Source of the DNA: Rhodothermales bacterium
GTDB lineage: Bacteria; Bacteroidota; Rhodothermia; Rhodothermales; JAHQVL01
Length of the DNA stretch: 64,000 nt
Direction of reading: 5' to 3'
Assembly: GCA_041391505.1 (NCBI GenBank)
Contig: JAWKNW010000025.1
Location: 1-64,000 of the forward strand
In this document: piece after piece, positions 24,843 through 33,519 of the stretch
Position numbering within the stretch: position 1 is the first letter of the stretch
Layout: each line of letters begins with the position of its first letter
Made by a program: the position numbers and the translations under genes
The notes under the pieces: generated by a model
Told to the model about the DNA's origin: nothing
The model's database searches: none
What the model saw: only the letters and a program-made list of their open reading frames with translations

Positions 24843-25388
24843 ATGCCTGCACCCGACTACAGCACCCTCATCCAGACCCTCGAGGATCGCTTCGCCCACA
24901 ACATGCCCCGGCACCCTGAGGTCGTCTGGGGCGACGTGCTCGCGCGGTTGCTGGCGCAGCCCGAAAAACTCGGCGTCCTGGAAGCAATGGAAGAAACCGG
25001 CGGCGAGCCGGATGTGATCGGGCGCGACGCGAAGACGGGCGCTTTTGTCTTTTGCGACTGCGCCCCGGAGAGCCCGAAGGGCCGGCGCAGCCTGTGCTAC
25101 GACCGCAAGGCGCTCGATGCGCGCAAGGAAAACAAGCCCGGCGGCAACGCGCAGGAGATGGCCGCCGAGATGGGCGTCGAGCTGTTGACCGAAGCACAGT
25201 ACCGGGAGCTGCAGGAACTGGGGGAATTCGACCGGAAAACGTCCAGCTGGGTGCAGACGCCGGAGCGCATCCGCAAACTGGGCGGGGCGCTTTTCTGCGA
25301 CCGCCGGTATGACACCGTGTTTGTGTACCACAACGGTGCGGAGTCCTATTACGCCGCGCGGGGCTTCCGGGGCCGGCTGTCGGTGTGA
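24843..25388 (+). CDS. DUF4256 family protein, 181 aa
   Basis: The sequence YSTLIQTLEDRFAHNMPRHP, GVLEAMEETGGEPDVIGRD and FCDCAPESPKGRRSLCYDRK is the DUF4256 signature, and it ends with FVYHNGAESYYAARGFRG, as in the family. Length is standard. The in-frame open sequence upstream belongs to the decayed alkD-like gene, so the ATG at 24843 is the right start. There is no signal peptide; it should be cytosolic. Function is unknown. The gene is convergent with the beta-helix gene ending 18 bp downstream. Confidence 0.88.
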   Translation: MPAPDYSTLIQTLEDRFAHNMPRHPEVVWGDVLARLLAQPEKLGVLEAMEETGGEPDVIGRDAKTGAFVFCDCAPESPKGRRSLCYDRKALDARKENKPGGNAQEMAAEMGVELLTEAQYRELQELGEFDRKTSSWVQTPERIRKLGGALFCDRRYDTVFVYHNGAESYYAARGFRGRLSV

Positions 25389-25405
25389 CGCACGATGCCG
25401 CGTCG

Positions 25406-27502
25406 TTACGGTGCCGCCTGTTCCAGCGTCGCGACGAGCGTGGCGTAGCCGTCGATCTCGAAGTGTTCGATGCGGAGTTCGTGCCGGCCGCTCAGGGTTA
25501 GCGGGATGCGCTCCAGTTTGGGGGGATGGTAGGTCCAGTCGTCGTGGATGAGCGTGCCGTCGAGCCAGACGCGGACGCCGTCGTCGCTCGTGAGGTCGAG
25601 GACGTAGCGGCCGGGGGGTACGGCGAACGTGCCGGTGGATACCGTCGCGAAGTGGTTGGCCGGCAGGTCGTGCCCCGGGCTGCCGTACCACTGGTAGCCG
25701 AGGTCGGTCGGGTGGTCGGTGAAGGCCGGCGTGCCGGCGATCAGGGCGCGGAAGGCCTCGGGCCGGGAGCGCGGTTCGGTGGCGTCGTCGTAGGCGAAGA
25801 AGTCGACGGTCCAGTCGATGGCGGCATGGAAGTGGCGGTAGGGGTAGACGTACGGCGTGCCGGCCGGCGTGACAACCCCGAACCGGTCGGTCACCGTTTC
25901 GCCGACGTATTCCAGGTCGATGCGCAGGTCCACGACCGGTCCATCGGTGCGCCAGACCACGATGGAATCGGGCACGGAGCCGCTCCGCGCCGAAACGGAA
26001 TCGACGCCGCTGGTCTGTGCGATGCGCCAGGCGCCGGCGGGGCCGTGGATGTCGAACACCTGCCGCACGCCGTCGCGGGGATAACGGGGCCAGAGCACGG
26101 GCGAGCGGAAGTCGTACGGCCCCCAGGCATCGACCATCATGTAGCGCCGGCCGCGCGGGAGGGACGCGGGCCAGTCGGGCAGCGCCTCGGGCAGGCCCGG
26201 CGCGGCCTCGTCCGCCTCCGCCACGATCCGGTTTTCCGTTTCCGACACCGGTTCGGTTTTCAGGATGCGCAGGGGTTCGGCCACGCCGGCGAAGCGGTTG
26301 CGATGGATGGTGTAGTCGCGGCTGCGCGTGTCGCGATGCTGCGCGTAGCCCCAGTCGGCCGGCTGGCTGTCGCGCGCCCAGGTGTAGATGCCGAGCTTCC
26401 CGCCGGCGAACGTGTTGTCCGTTATGGCGATGTCCTGCCCGTGTTCGATGGCGATGTGCTCGTCGTTGTCGATGAAGGTGTTGCCGGCGATGGCGGTATC
26501 GAACGAATACCCGCCCCAGATGCCATGCCAGCAGCCTTCGAGGCGGTTGCCGAGGATCGTGTTGCGGCTGAAGGTGACCTCGATACAGTTGGTGGGCGCG
26601 AACGAGAAGTCGTTGCCGACGAGCAGGTTGTCGTTGCTGCCACCGCTGCCGTCGTCCATCGTCGTCTGGCCGGCCCAGAGGAAAAACCCGTCGCCCGAAT
26701 GCGTGGCCGAGTTGTAGGCGAAGGTGTTGTGCGTCGACTGCTCGTAAACGAGGATCGCCGCCGAATCCTGGCCCCGGTAATAGACGCCGTGACTGTAGCC
26801 GCGCACGTTCCAGTCGAGCCGGTTGTGCAGCACGGCGTTGTAGCTGCTCCGGTACATCCCGATGCCGATGCCCGAGTTGAAGGTTATCGCGTTGTCTTCG
26901 AGGAGGCCGTGGTTCACGTCGGTCAGCATGACGCCGTTCTGCCCGCCGGTCACCGTCACCGCCCGGATGGTCGGCCGATCGCACCGGTTGAGGTAGATGG
27001 CCGCCCCGTAGCCGAGCCACTCGTCGTGGTCGTTGAGGTGGTAGCTCATCCAGTCGTCGAGATGCTCCCGTTCGATGGTGCTTTTGAGGCGCTGCCGGTA
27101 GTTGTAGCTGAAGTCGCCGCCATCGATCTTGAGGTGCGGGGTGTCGTAGGCGATGAGGCCGACCTTGTAGCCGCGCACGACGGCGTTTTTAATCGTGACG
27201 TGGCTGGACCGGTCGATGACGATGCCATACCCGGCGAACTGGTCCGGCGTCGCGTCCGCCGCTGCGCCATCGAGCACCGCGCCGTTGAAGTCGACGACGA
27301 TGCCCTCGCCCTGGACGCGGATGGCGCCTAGGCTGTCCGCCGGCAGGCGGTACACGCCCGGCGCGACCGTGACGGAGGTGGTGAAGACCATGCCGGCTTC
27401 GAGGCGGACCGGCTCCTGACCGAGGGCGGGGAGGTTGATCGCCGCGCCCAGGATGAGCGCGAGCAGTGCCTGTCTGGCGTAGTCCGTTTGCCGGTAAGTC
27501 AT
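25406..27502 (-). CDS. Right-handed beta-helix protein with C-terminal PA14-like domain, 698 aa
   Basis: A signal peptide (ending LPALGQ) is followed by parallel beta-helix coils rich in N-G and V-x-I patterns, for example GYGIVIDRSSHVTIKNAVVR, GYKVGLIAYDTPHLKIDGG and EVTFSRNTILGNRL. This is the pattern of NosD/pectate-lyase-like proteins. After a linker around residue 430 comes a second part. The last 130 residues (GTFAVPPGRYVLDLTSDDG, VRVWLDGTLIHDDWTYHPP) match PA14, a sugar-binding beta-barrel often attached to glycosidases. The start at 27502 is preferred; a Met three codons upstream (27511) is possible. A lyase or sugar-binding role is inferred. Confidence 0.8.
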   Translation of the reverse strand: MTYRQTDYARQALLALILGAAINLPALGQEPVRLEAGMVFTTSVTVAPGVYRLPADSLGAIRVQGEGIVVDFNGAVLDGAAADATPDQFAGYGIVIDRSSHVTIKNAVVRGYKVGLIAYDTPHLKIDGGDFSYNYRQRLKSTIEREHLDDWMSYHLNDHDEWLGYGAAIYLNRCDRPTIRAVTVTGGQNGVMLTDVNHGLLEDNAITFNSGIGIGMYRSSYNAVLHNRLDWNVRGYSHGVYYRGQDSAAILVYEQSTHNTFAYNSATHSGDGFFLWAGQTTMDDGSGGSNDNLLVGNDFSFAPTNCIEVTFSRNTILGNRLEGCWHGIWGGYSFDTAIAGNTFIDNDEHIAIEHGQDIAITDNTFAGGKLGIYTWARDSQPADWGYAQHRDTRSRDYTIHRNRFAGVAEPLRILKTEPVSETENRIVAEADEAAPGLPEALPDWPASLPRGRRYMMVDAWGPYDFRSPVLWPRYPRDGVRQVFDIHGPAGAWRIAQTSGVDSVSARSGSVPDSIVVWRTDGPVVDLRIDLEYVGETVTDRFGVVTPAGTPYVYPYRHFHAAIDWTVDFFAYDDATEPRSRPEAFRALIAGTPAFTDHPTDLGYQWYGSPGHDLPANHFATVSTGTFAVPPGRYVLDLTSDDGVRVWLDGTLIHDDWTYHPPKLERIPLTLSGRHELRIEHFEIDGYATLVATLEQAAP

Positions 27503-27631
27503 CCCTGACACGGGGTTTAGGGGTTAGAAGATCGCGTGCATCCGCGACGCATCCTGGAGAAGCTAGCGCTTTATGCCGGCAATGTCATGCGGCTCCCGTG
27601 CGAGGGAACGGATCCGTCACTAGATTCCACC

Positions 27632-28510
27632 ATGAGCATTCTCGCACCCGGCACGATCCGCCGGACGGGCTGTCGCCCGCTGGTTTTGATCCTGGCCATC
27701 CTTCCGATGGCCTGTACTTCCCCCACGCCCGATCCCGACATGCGCCTCGTCCGCCAGATCGACCATATCAAACTCGTCTCCGGCGAGGCCAGGGGGTTGT
27801 TCGCGGTGCTGACGGATACACTGCGGCTTCCCGTAGCCTGGCCGATGACGGACTACGGTGGCTTCGTGAGCGGCGGCGTAGCGATCGGGGATGTCAATCT
27901 GGAGATCATCCAGACGGAGGAGGGCGCGCCTCGATTTACGGGCTTTGCGCTGGAGCCGGCGCCGCTCGATGAAGTGCTGACCGAGTTGAAGGCCCGGGGC
28001 ATCCGTCACGGCCCGCCGGCCCCGTATCGCGCGCGGCAGCCGGATGGGACGATGCAGACGCGCTGGACGACCGTGTCGCTTCCGGAGGTATCGCGCGACG
28101 CGGTCGAGGTCTTTTTTTGCGCATACACGCACGACGTCCCCGCCCGCCGGCGCAGCTTGCGCGACGCGCTCCAGGCCCTTCATGGCGGGCCGCTCGGGGT
28201 GGTTGCGACGGAGGAAATCGTCTACGGCGCACGCGATGCGGAAGCGATGCATGCCGCGTGGGAGCGGCTACTCGCACCGGCGTCGGATTCCCTGGGGAGA
28301 TGGTCCCTATCAGCCGGGCCGGCGATCCGGGTGATTCGGGCGGATGAAGACGAGATTCGGAGCGTGGTGCTCGGTGTACGGTCGTTGGCCGAGGCGCGGC
28401 GTTTTCTGGAGGATCACGATCTGCTGGGGGAGGTTCGGGGGGATACCCTGATGCTGAAGGGGATGTCGATGGCGCTGGTGGAGGCCGCACCACTCGGCGC
28501 CAGCAGGTAG
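27632..28510 (+). CDS. VOC/glyoxalase-like lipoprotein, 292 aa
   Basis: The leader ends LILAILPMACTSP, a lipobox with Cys28. The mature part has the paired beta-alpha-beta-beta-beta pattern of the vicinal oxygen chelate fold: QIDHIKLVSGEARGLFAVLTD, then VSGGVAIGDVNLEIIQTEEG, and a second half with RSVVLGVRSLAEARRFLED and DTLMLKGMSMALVE. The His and Glu in DHIKL and LEII are in the places where VOC enzymes bind metal. It is a cell-surface version of a normally cytosolic fold. The upstream open frame to 27536 is not used. It is convergent with the regulator gene, with only 6 bp between the stops. Confidence 0.75.
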   Translation: MSILAPGTIRRTGCRPLVLILAILPMACTSPTPDPDMRLVRQIDHIKLVSGEARGLFAVLTDTLRLPVAWPMTDYGGFVSGGVAIGDVNLEIIQTEEGAPRFTGFALEPAPLDEVLTELKARGIRHGPPAPYRARQPDGTMQTRWTTVSLPEVSRDAVEVFFCAYTHDVPARRRSLRDALQALHGGPLGVVATEEIVYGARDAEAMHAAWERLLAPASDSLGRWSLSAGPAIRVIRADEDEIRSVVLGVRSLAEARRFLEDHDLLGEVRGDTLMLKGMSMALVEAAPLGASR

Positions 28511-28516
28511 GGGCCG

Positions 28517-29644
28517 TTAACCGACCTTCGCGCGGCGCGACGCCACGAGCGCGCCTACCACGCATCCGCCGAAGAGGAGCCCCTCGATGCCGGCGAGGAT
28601 GACCTGCGTCGTCGTTCCGAAACGCACGTCGCCGAAGAACCGCCCGATGGTGTCCAGCTGGAGCCGCGACTCCGCGAAGGACTTGGCCAGGAGGTCCAGA
28701 CTGCCTCCCAGCAGATGGCCGCCCGCCAGCGCGATCAGGACGCCGATGCATGCGCCCGTGGCCGCTGCGGCGACGACGGGCCTCCACCACACGCCGGCGT
28801 CGACGTCACCTCCCAGGCGCGCGCCCAATCCCACCGCAAAACCGAGCGCGGCGCCTTCCATGCCGCCGGTGATGCCCGCCGGCGTGCGCCCGAAGAGCAG
28901 GTTGAACGCGTCGACGCCCAGCAGCTTCACGCTTCCGCCGATCAGCAGGCCGCCCAGCGTTGCGCCGACGATCCGCCACGCCGGCCCCCCGCCCGACGCG
29001 TGGTCGGCCGCGGCCATTCCGGCTCCGATGCCGAACCCGCCCACGGTGCCCAGGAAGCCCGTCAGGCTGATCAGCACGACCAGCACCGAGGCAGTCCCGA
29101 TCTGCTGATCCACCGGCGAGTAGGCCAGGCCGAAGCCGTAGAGGAGCCCGCCCACGAGACCGGCGACGGTGCCCCCCAGCGTGCACGCGAGCGCCGTCGC
29201 CATGGCCGCCGAAAACGCTGTGTCGCGCCGGGCGGCGGAGTGTATCGTGGCGTGAGATTCGGGTGACGGCCGGAAGGCCGGCGGCGGCGTGTCCTCGACC
29301 GCCGCTTCGTGCGGGCCACCGGGATCGACGGACACCGCCGCGATGAACCGGTAGCCGTGCCGGGGGACGGTCTGGATGAACCGGGGGTTTGCGACGTCGT
29401 CGCCCAGCTGCCGGCGGATTTCCTTGATGCACTGTGTGAGGGCGCTGTCGCTCACCACCACGTCGTCCCATACTTCCTGGAAAAACCGATCCTTGACGAC
29501 GAGCTGTCCCTGCTCCCGCACGAGCAGGACGAGCGCGTCGAAGTAGCGCGCGCTGAGGTCCAGCCGTTCTTCCTCCCGAAGCAGCGTCCGGTTGGAAACG
29601 TCGAGCGTAAAGCCGTCGAAGCGGTAGATCAGGGAATCTTGCAC
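28517..29644 (-). CDS. Membrane-bound OmpR/CadC-type winged-helix regulator, 375 aa
   Basis: Residues 1-105 form a Trans_reg_C winged-helix domain: IYRFDGFTLDVSNRTLLREE, then FFQEVWDDVVVSDSALTQCI, and NPRFIQTVPRHGYRFIA. Unlike response regulators it has no receiver domain. From about residue 145 to the end there are eight or more glycine-rich hydrophobic helices, as in transporter-like membrane domains. The layout is that of CadC/ToxR-type one-component regulators, but with a large multipass sensor part instead of one helix. It is divergent from the multipass gene at 29816 with 171 bp between them, so that gene is a likely target. The signal is unknown. Confidence 0.85.
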   Translation of the reverse strand: MQDSLIYRFDGFTLDVSNRTLLREEERLDLSARYFDALVLLVREQGQLVVKDRFFQEVWDDVVVSDSALTQCIKEIRRQLGDDVANPRFIQTVPRHGYRFIAAVSVDPGGPHEAAVEDTPPPAFRPSPESHATIHSAARRDTAFSAAMATALACTLGGTVAGLVGGLLYGFGLAYSPVDQQIGTASVLVVLISLTGFLGTVGGFGIGAGMAAADHASGGGPAWRIVGATLGGLLIGGSVKLLGVDAFNLLFGRTPAGITGGMEGAALGFAVGLGARLGGDVDAGVWWRPVVAAAATGACIGVLIALAGGHLLGGSLDLLAKSFAESRLQLDTIGRFFGDVRFGTTTQVILAGIEGLLFGGCVVGALVASRRAKVG

Positions 29645-29815
29645 GATGCTTATGAAATGCTCAGATGTCGCTCATGCCCCTCACAAGCCATGGAGGCATA
29701 TTACGGCCGGGTTGGTACTCCTGCAAAATGGCCGGACATCGGGAGCCGGCACAGGAGCCGAGCCCGGGAAGGACGTCAGGTCCTGCCGCATTATCTGAAA
29801 ACCAACGAGCCGTCC

Positions 29816-31126
29816 ATGACACAGCAACAAGACATCGAAGCGGCGAGCGGGGATCCCGCGCGTCTCGAGCAACTTTACCGTAGCGCCCGCGAAGCCGGCC
29901 GCGAAGCCGACTTCCGGGAAGCGCTCCGGCACTGCGCGGAAGCCAGTCCGGGCGACGTGCTGTTCGAAGCCTGGGCGCACCGGCTCGACGTACCGGTCGT
30001 CAAAAAGGAAGCCGCCGGCGGCGACCGGCGCTGGCTGCCCCTCATCGGCGGAAGTGTGGCGCTCGGCGTCCTGAGCGCCCTCCTCGCGGGAGGCCAGCCC
30101 CCCGTGCCGGCGCCGGGCGAGGCCACCACGCTGTTCTGGGTGAGCTGGGGGCCGATGATGGCGCTGGGCCTGCTCGCCTACCTGGCCTGGGTGCAGCGCG
30201 CGAAGGAAAACGTGACGCGCTACGCGGTGGCCGCCGTGGCCGTCGTCGTGCTGGCGCTGTATGTCGGTCTGGTGCTGAGCCCGCGGACCGGCGACGTGGC
30301 GGAGCTGACGGCGGTCCACCTCCCGCTGCTGTGCTGGGCGATCGTCGGAGCTGCTCTATGCTTCGGGTATCGCGACCCCGAGCGGCAGGCTTATGGCTTC
30401 CTCGTCAAGTCCGTCGAAAGCGTGCTGACGGGCGGGATTTTCTTCGGCGCCGGCGTGCTGTTCATCGGTCTCACCGTCGGCATCTTCAAGGTGCTGGGCA
30501 TCGCGTTGCCGGAGGAGGAGCTGGTGGTCGTGGTGGCCTGGGGTGTGGGCGCCATCCCGTTGCTCGCGGTGGGGAGCGCCTTCGACGCGACCCGGACGCC
30601 GGCGGCGCAGGACGAACAGGCCGGCATGGCGCGCACCCTGCGCATCCTGGCCCGGCTCATCCTGCCCCTCGCGCTCGGCGTCCTGGTCGTCTACGTGCTC
30701 TGGTTTATCCCTGTTTATTTCCTGAAGGCGTTCGAGGAGCGGGAGGTGCTGCTGGTCTATAACGCGACCATCGTCGCGATTCTGGTGCTGCTGACCGTCG
30801 TCGTTTCCGGTCCGCTGGATGCCGGACGAGGATCGCTGCTGCGGTACGGCGTGCTGGCCCTCGGCGCGCTCACCCTGATCCTCAACGCGTATGCCCTGGC
30901 GGCGGTAGCCGGTCGGGCGCTCGATGCCGGCCTGACCCCGAACCGCCTGGCTGTGATCGGCTGGAACGTGACGACGCTCCTGATCCTGTCGACCGTCGGC
31001 TTGCGTCTCTGGAAGCACCGCCTGCAGCCGTGGCTGCCCGTCTTCCGGGCGTCGATGGGGATGGTCGCCGGGCTGGCGGCCGTATGGGGCGTCCTGCTGC
31101 TGCTGCTCCTGCCCCTGTTCCCGTAA
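29816..31126 (+). CDS. Multipass membrane protein, 436 aa
   Basis: The first 70 residues are soluble and charged (TQQQDIEAASGDPARLEQLY ... FREALRHCAEASPGD). They are followed by ten or more transmembrane helices with short loops. The overall type resembles DUF4153-like proteins, but no diagnostic motif is certain. The start at 29816 follows the divergent winged-helix regulator gene (28517-29644). The diiron gene begins 60 bp after its stop. It may be regulated by its neighbour, or be sensed by its membrane part; both are inference. Confidence 0.75.
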   Translation: MTQQQDIEAASGDPARLEQLYRSAREAGREADFREALRHCAEASPGDVLFEAWAHRLDVPVVKKEAAGGDRRWLPLIGGSVALGVLSALLAGGQPPVPAPGEATTLFWVSWGPMMALGLLAYLAWVQRAKENVTRYAVAAVAVVVLALYVGLVLSPRTGDVAELTAVHLPLLCWAIVGAALCFGYRDPERQAYGFLVKSVESVLTGGIFFGAGVLFIGLTVGIFKVLGIALPEEELVVVVAWGVGAIPLLAVGSAFDATRTPAAQDEQAGMARTLRILARLILPLALGVLVVYVLWFIPVYFLKAFEEREVLLVYNATIVAILVLLTVVVSGPLDAGRGSLLRYGVLALGALTLILNAYALAAVAGRALDAGLTPNRLAVIGWNVTTLLILSTVGLRLWKHRLQPWLPVFRASMGMVAGLAAVWGVLLLLLLPLFP

Positions 31127-31186
31127 CCCGCGCCGGAATCGCCCGGATCGCCGGGATGCCGAACCGCGCAACAGACTTCGACCATC

Positions 31187-32008
31187 ATGGACCGATCGAC
31201 TTCATACCGCCTTCCTCTTTCGTCCCAGGTGTGGGTCAACCACTTCCGCGAGAACCTGAAGGAAACCCGGATAAACTGGCGTCTTCCGGCCATTCTGGAT
31301 ACCACGTGGGATAAAAAACTGATTCGCTCGCTCCAGGCCTGGCAGCGCGGCGAGACATCGGATGGCGCGCACCTCCTCCGGGCCGCACGCGCGTATGCGG
31401 AGCGGGTCGACGACCCCGACTACGTGACGGCCATCACCCTCTTCATCCAGGAGGAACAGAAACACGGCGAAAATCTCGGCAAATACCTCGATGCGATCGG
31501 CGCGCCGCGGCTTGTGTTCGATCTCGGCGACTGGCTGTTTCGGCGCGTGCGGTATTTTAACACCAGCATGGAGCTGTGGACGATCACCGTGATCACGGTC
31601 GAGCTGTTCGCCCAGTTCTATTATGCCGCGCTCGCCAGAGCATCCCACTGCCCCCTGCTCACCCAGGTGTGCAGGGACATCCTGCTCGATGAATCGCACC
31701 ACATCCGGTTTCAGGCCGAGCGGTTGCAGACGCTTCTCAAGGATCGCCGCAGCACGCTGCGTCGTCTTTCAAAATGGGGCTACCGAGGCTTGTTTTACGG
31801 GGTGGCTCTGAGCGTCTGGGTCGGGCACGGCGTCGTGTTTCGGAAAGGAGGCTGGTCTTTTGCGCGCTACTGGAGCACGTCGAGCCGGCGTTTTTCAAGA
31901 CTCATGTCGGGGCTCGATGCCGCACCGGACGGGCTGCCGGCCCGGGCGGCGCAGCGCGACAGTCCCGTGCGGGCGCGTGCGCGCACCGTGTTGCCGTCGC
32001 TGGAGTGA
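31187..32008 (+). CDS. Ferritin-like diiron protein, 273 aa
   Basis: A four-helix bundle with two carboxylate-histidine motifs is visible: FIQEEQKHGENL (E-x-x-H) and DILLDESHHIRFQAE (E-x-x-H). Between them a helix containing ELFAQFYYAALA gives a further Glu. These residues would hold two iron or manganese ions, as in ferritin-like oxidases and hydroxylases. The closest impression is of diiron monooxygenases rather than storage ferritins. No signal peptide is present; the C-terminal 70 residues are basic and probably disordered (RARARTVLPSLE). It follows the multipass membrane gene by 60 bp. The substrate cannot be named. Confidence 0.72.
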   Translation: MDRSTSYRLPLSSQVWVNHFRENLKETRINWRLPAILDTTWDKKLIRSLQAWQRGETSDGAHLLRAARAYAERVDDPDYVTAITLFIQEEQKHGENLGKYLDAIGAPRLVFDLGDWLFRRVRYFNTSMELWTITVITVELFAQFYYAALARASHCPLLTQVCRDILLDESHHIRFQAERLQTLLKDRRSTLRRLSKWGYRGLFYGVALSVWVGHGVVFRKGGWSFARYWSTSSRRFSRLMSGLDAAPDGLPARAAQRDSPVRARARTVLPSLE

Positions 32009-32123
32009 TTGCTCCCGCCTTCTTCTATCACGCTGCGGCCGGTAGCGTGATGAGGTCCGCTGGGAGGTGCTTTCGACGTTCGCGCACAATTTTTCGTCAT
32101 CACGGAGCACTGGGGAGGCTGCT

Positions 32124-32591
32124 ATGAGGCACGCTATCGCCATACGGCCTGTTCGACCGAACGAGTTAACGACCCTCAACCGGATCGCCCGGGCCGCCAA
32201 GGCGCACTGGGGCTATGCCGAGGAGCTGCTCGACGCCTGGCAGGATGACCTGACCGTCGACCCCGGGACGCTGGCAGATCGTCCAGTATTCGTCGCGGAG
32301 GATGCCGCCGGCCCCGCCGGCTTCATCCAGGTTGCCACCGACACGACGCCCTGGGAGATCTGGGCGCTATGGGTGTCGCCGGACCGGATGCGACGGGGGA
32401 TCGGCCGCGCGCTGGTCGAGCAGGCTTGCCGGTTCGCGCGCGATGCCGGCATCGCCGAACTGGGCATCGATGCGGATCCGAATGCCGAGGCGTTTTATCG
32501 GGCGATGGGTGCGAGGCGCGTCGGGAGCGTGCCGGCGCCTATCGCCGGCGAGCCGGACCGGGCGCGGCCTCAACTCGTGCTTCCTGCGTGA
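32124..32591 (+). CDS. GNAT family N-acetyltransferase, 155 aa
   Basis: The GNAT fold is shown by AIAIRPVRPNELTTLNRIAR, IWALWVSPDRMRRGIGRALV (the acetyl-CoA-binding R/Q-x-x-G-x-G/A motif is RRGIGRA) and the end AELGIDADPNAEAFYRAMGA. A strong ribosome-binding sequence, GGGGAGG, sits 6 nt before the ATG at 32124. Length is typical. The substrate amine is unknown. It stands alone after the diiron gene. Confidence 0.9.
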   Translation: MRHAIAIRPVRPNELTTLNRIARAAKAHWGYAEELLDAWQDDLTVDPGTLADRPVFVAEDAAGPAGFIQVATDTTPWEIWALWVSPDRMRRGIGRALVEQACRFARDAGIAELGIDADPNAEAFYRAMGARRVGSVPAPIAGEPDRARPQLVLPA

Positions 32592-32693
32592 TCCGGCGTC
32601 ACCTGGTGTGTCGTGCCGCTGCGGTCGGCCGGTGATAGGGTAGAGACCCTCCGAGCCGGTCATTGGACGCCCGTTGATGCCATCTATGGAGAC

Positions 32694-32705
32694 GCAATAT
32701 ATTGC
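32694..32705. promoter_or_regulatory. Perfect 12-bp palindrome before the DUF6090 gene
   Basis: GCAATATATTGC lies 32 bp before the ATG at 32738 and is directly followed by ATCTTTG, close to a -7 element (one mismatch from TAnnTTTG as CATCTTTG). No good -33 box is at the right distance. It could be a regulator site overlapping a promoter. Confidence 0.35.
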
Positions 32706-32737
32706 ATCTTTGCGCACGTTGACCTGTCCAGACCCAC

Positions 32738-33502
32738 ATGATTCGATTCTTCAGGAGCATCCGCCAGAAGCTGCTGGTGGAGAACCGGTTCACGAAGTAT
32801 CTCGTGTATGCCCTGGGCGAGATCGTGCTCGTCGTCATCGGCATCCTGATCGCGCTGCAGGTCAACAACTGGAACGAGCACCGAAAGTCGCTGGCCCGCG
32901 AACAGAAATATCTGGTGGCGATCCGTGGTGAACTCAGGAATAATCTCGCATCGCTTAATCGAGAAAAGGCCAGGCTTGCCGCAGCGCTGGAGGCGCAACG
33001 CATGCTCATCCGGCTAGTCGAGGCGGAAACGGATACCGTGAGCGAACGCTTCCTGTCGACGCTCTTAGGACGGTCGTTCTCCGACGAAATCGCGCTGCCG
33101 TACGAACACGGGGTGTTTACCGAGCTGTTGAGCACGGGAGGGCTCAGCGACCTCACGAACGACAGCATCAAGACGGAGATTGCATCCTGGGATGGCAAGA
33201 TGCGCGACGTGGAGTTACAGGAGGCGGAGCTGGCGTTGTACCGCAACACCATCACCCAGTATTTTATCGACCACATCGACTTCAAGACCATGTTCGCCGA
33301 TCCGGGACGGACCGCGATGGCGAAGGATGGCCGGTCGCTGGCAAACCACAGCAACCTGCACCTGTTGCACGATCAGACGTTCGAGAATTATCTGTTGCTG
33401 TACCAGGTGCTGGGGGACGTGCAGTATGAGATGAAGTACCCCGCACTGGAAGCCGACATCCAGACCTTGCTGGATCGTGTGGAGCGCGAAATCGATGGGT
33501 GA
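32738..33502 (+). CDS. DUF6090 family membrane-anchored protein, 254 aa
   Basis: The N-terminus MIRFFRSIRQKLLVENRFTK is followed by YLVYALGEIVLVVIGILIAL and QVNNWNEHRK. This is the conserved start of DUF6090, a family very common in Bacteroidota, with one transmembrane helix at about residues 23-42. The rest is helical and outside the cytoplasm, with coiled-coil-like sequence around residues 50-95. Family function is unknown. It is convergent with the NAD(P)-binding gene (17 bp between stops). Confidence 0.92.
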   Translation: MIRFFRSIRQKLLVENRFTKYLVYALGEIVLVVIGILIALQVNNWNEHRKSLAREQKYLVAIRGELRNNLASLNREKARLAAALEAQRMLIRLVEAETDTVSERFLSTLLGRSFSDEIALPYEHGVFTELLSTGGLSDLTNDSIKTEIASWDGKMRDVELQEAELALYRNTITQYFIDHIDFKTMFADPGRTAMAKDGRSLANHSNLHLLHDQTFENYLLLYQVLGDVQYEMKYPALEADIQTLLDRVEREIDG

Positions 33503-33519
33503 TGCTTCCCCATCAAAAT

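Noticed and set aside
24447..25388. A 313-residue fusion of an AlkD-like part with DUF4256
   Set aside because: The part between residues 57 and 130 is out of frame relative to the AlkD family, whose C-terminus is present in the neighbouring frame. So it is a deleted gene followed by an intact DUF4256 gene with its own ATG.
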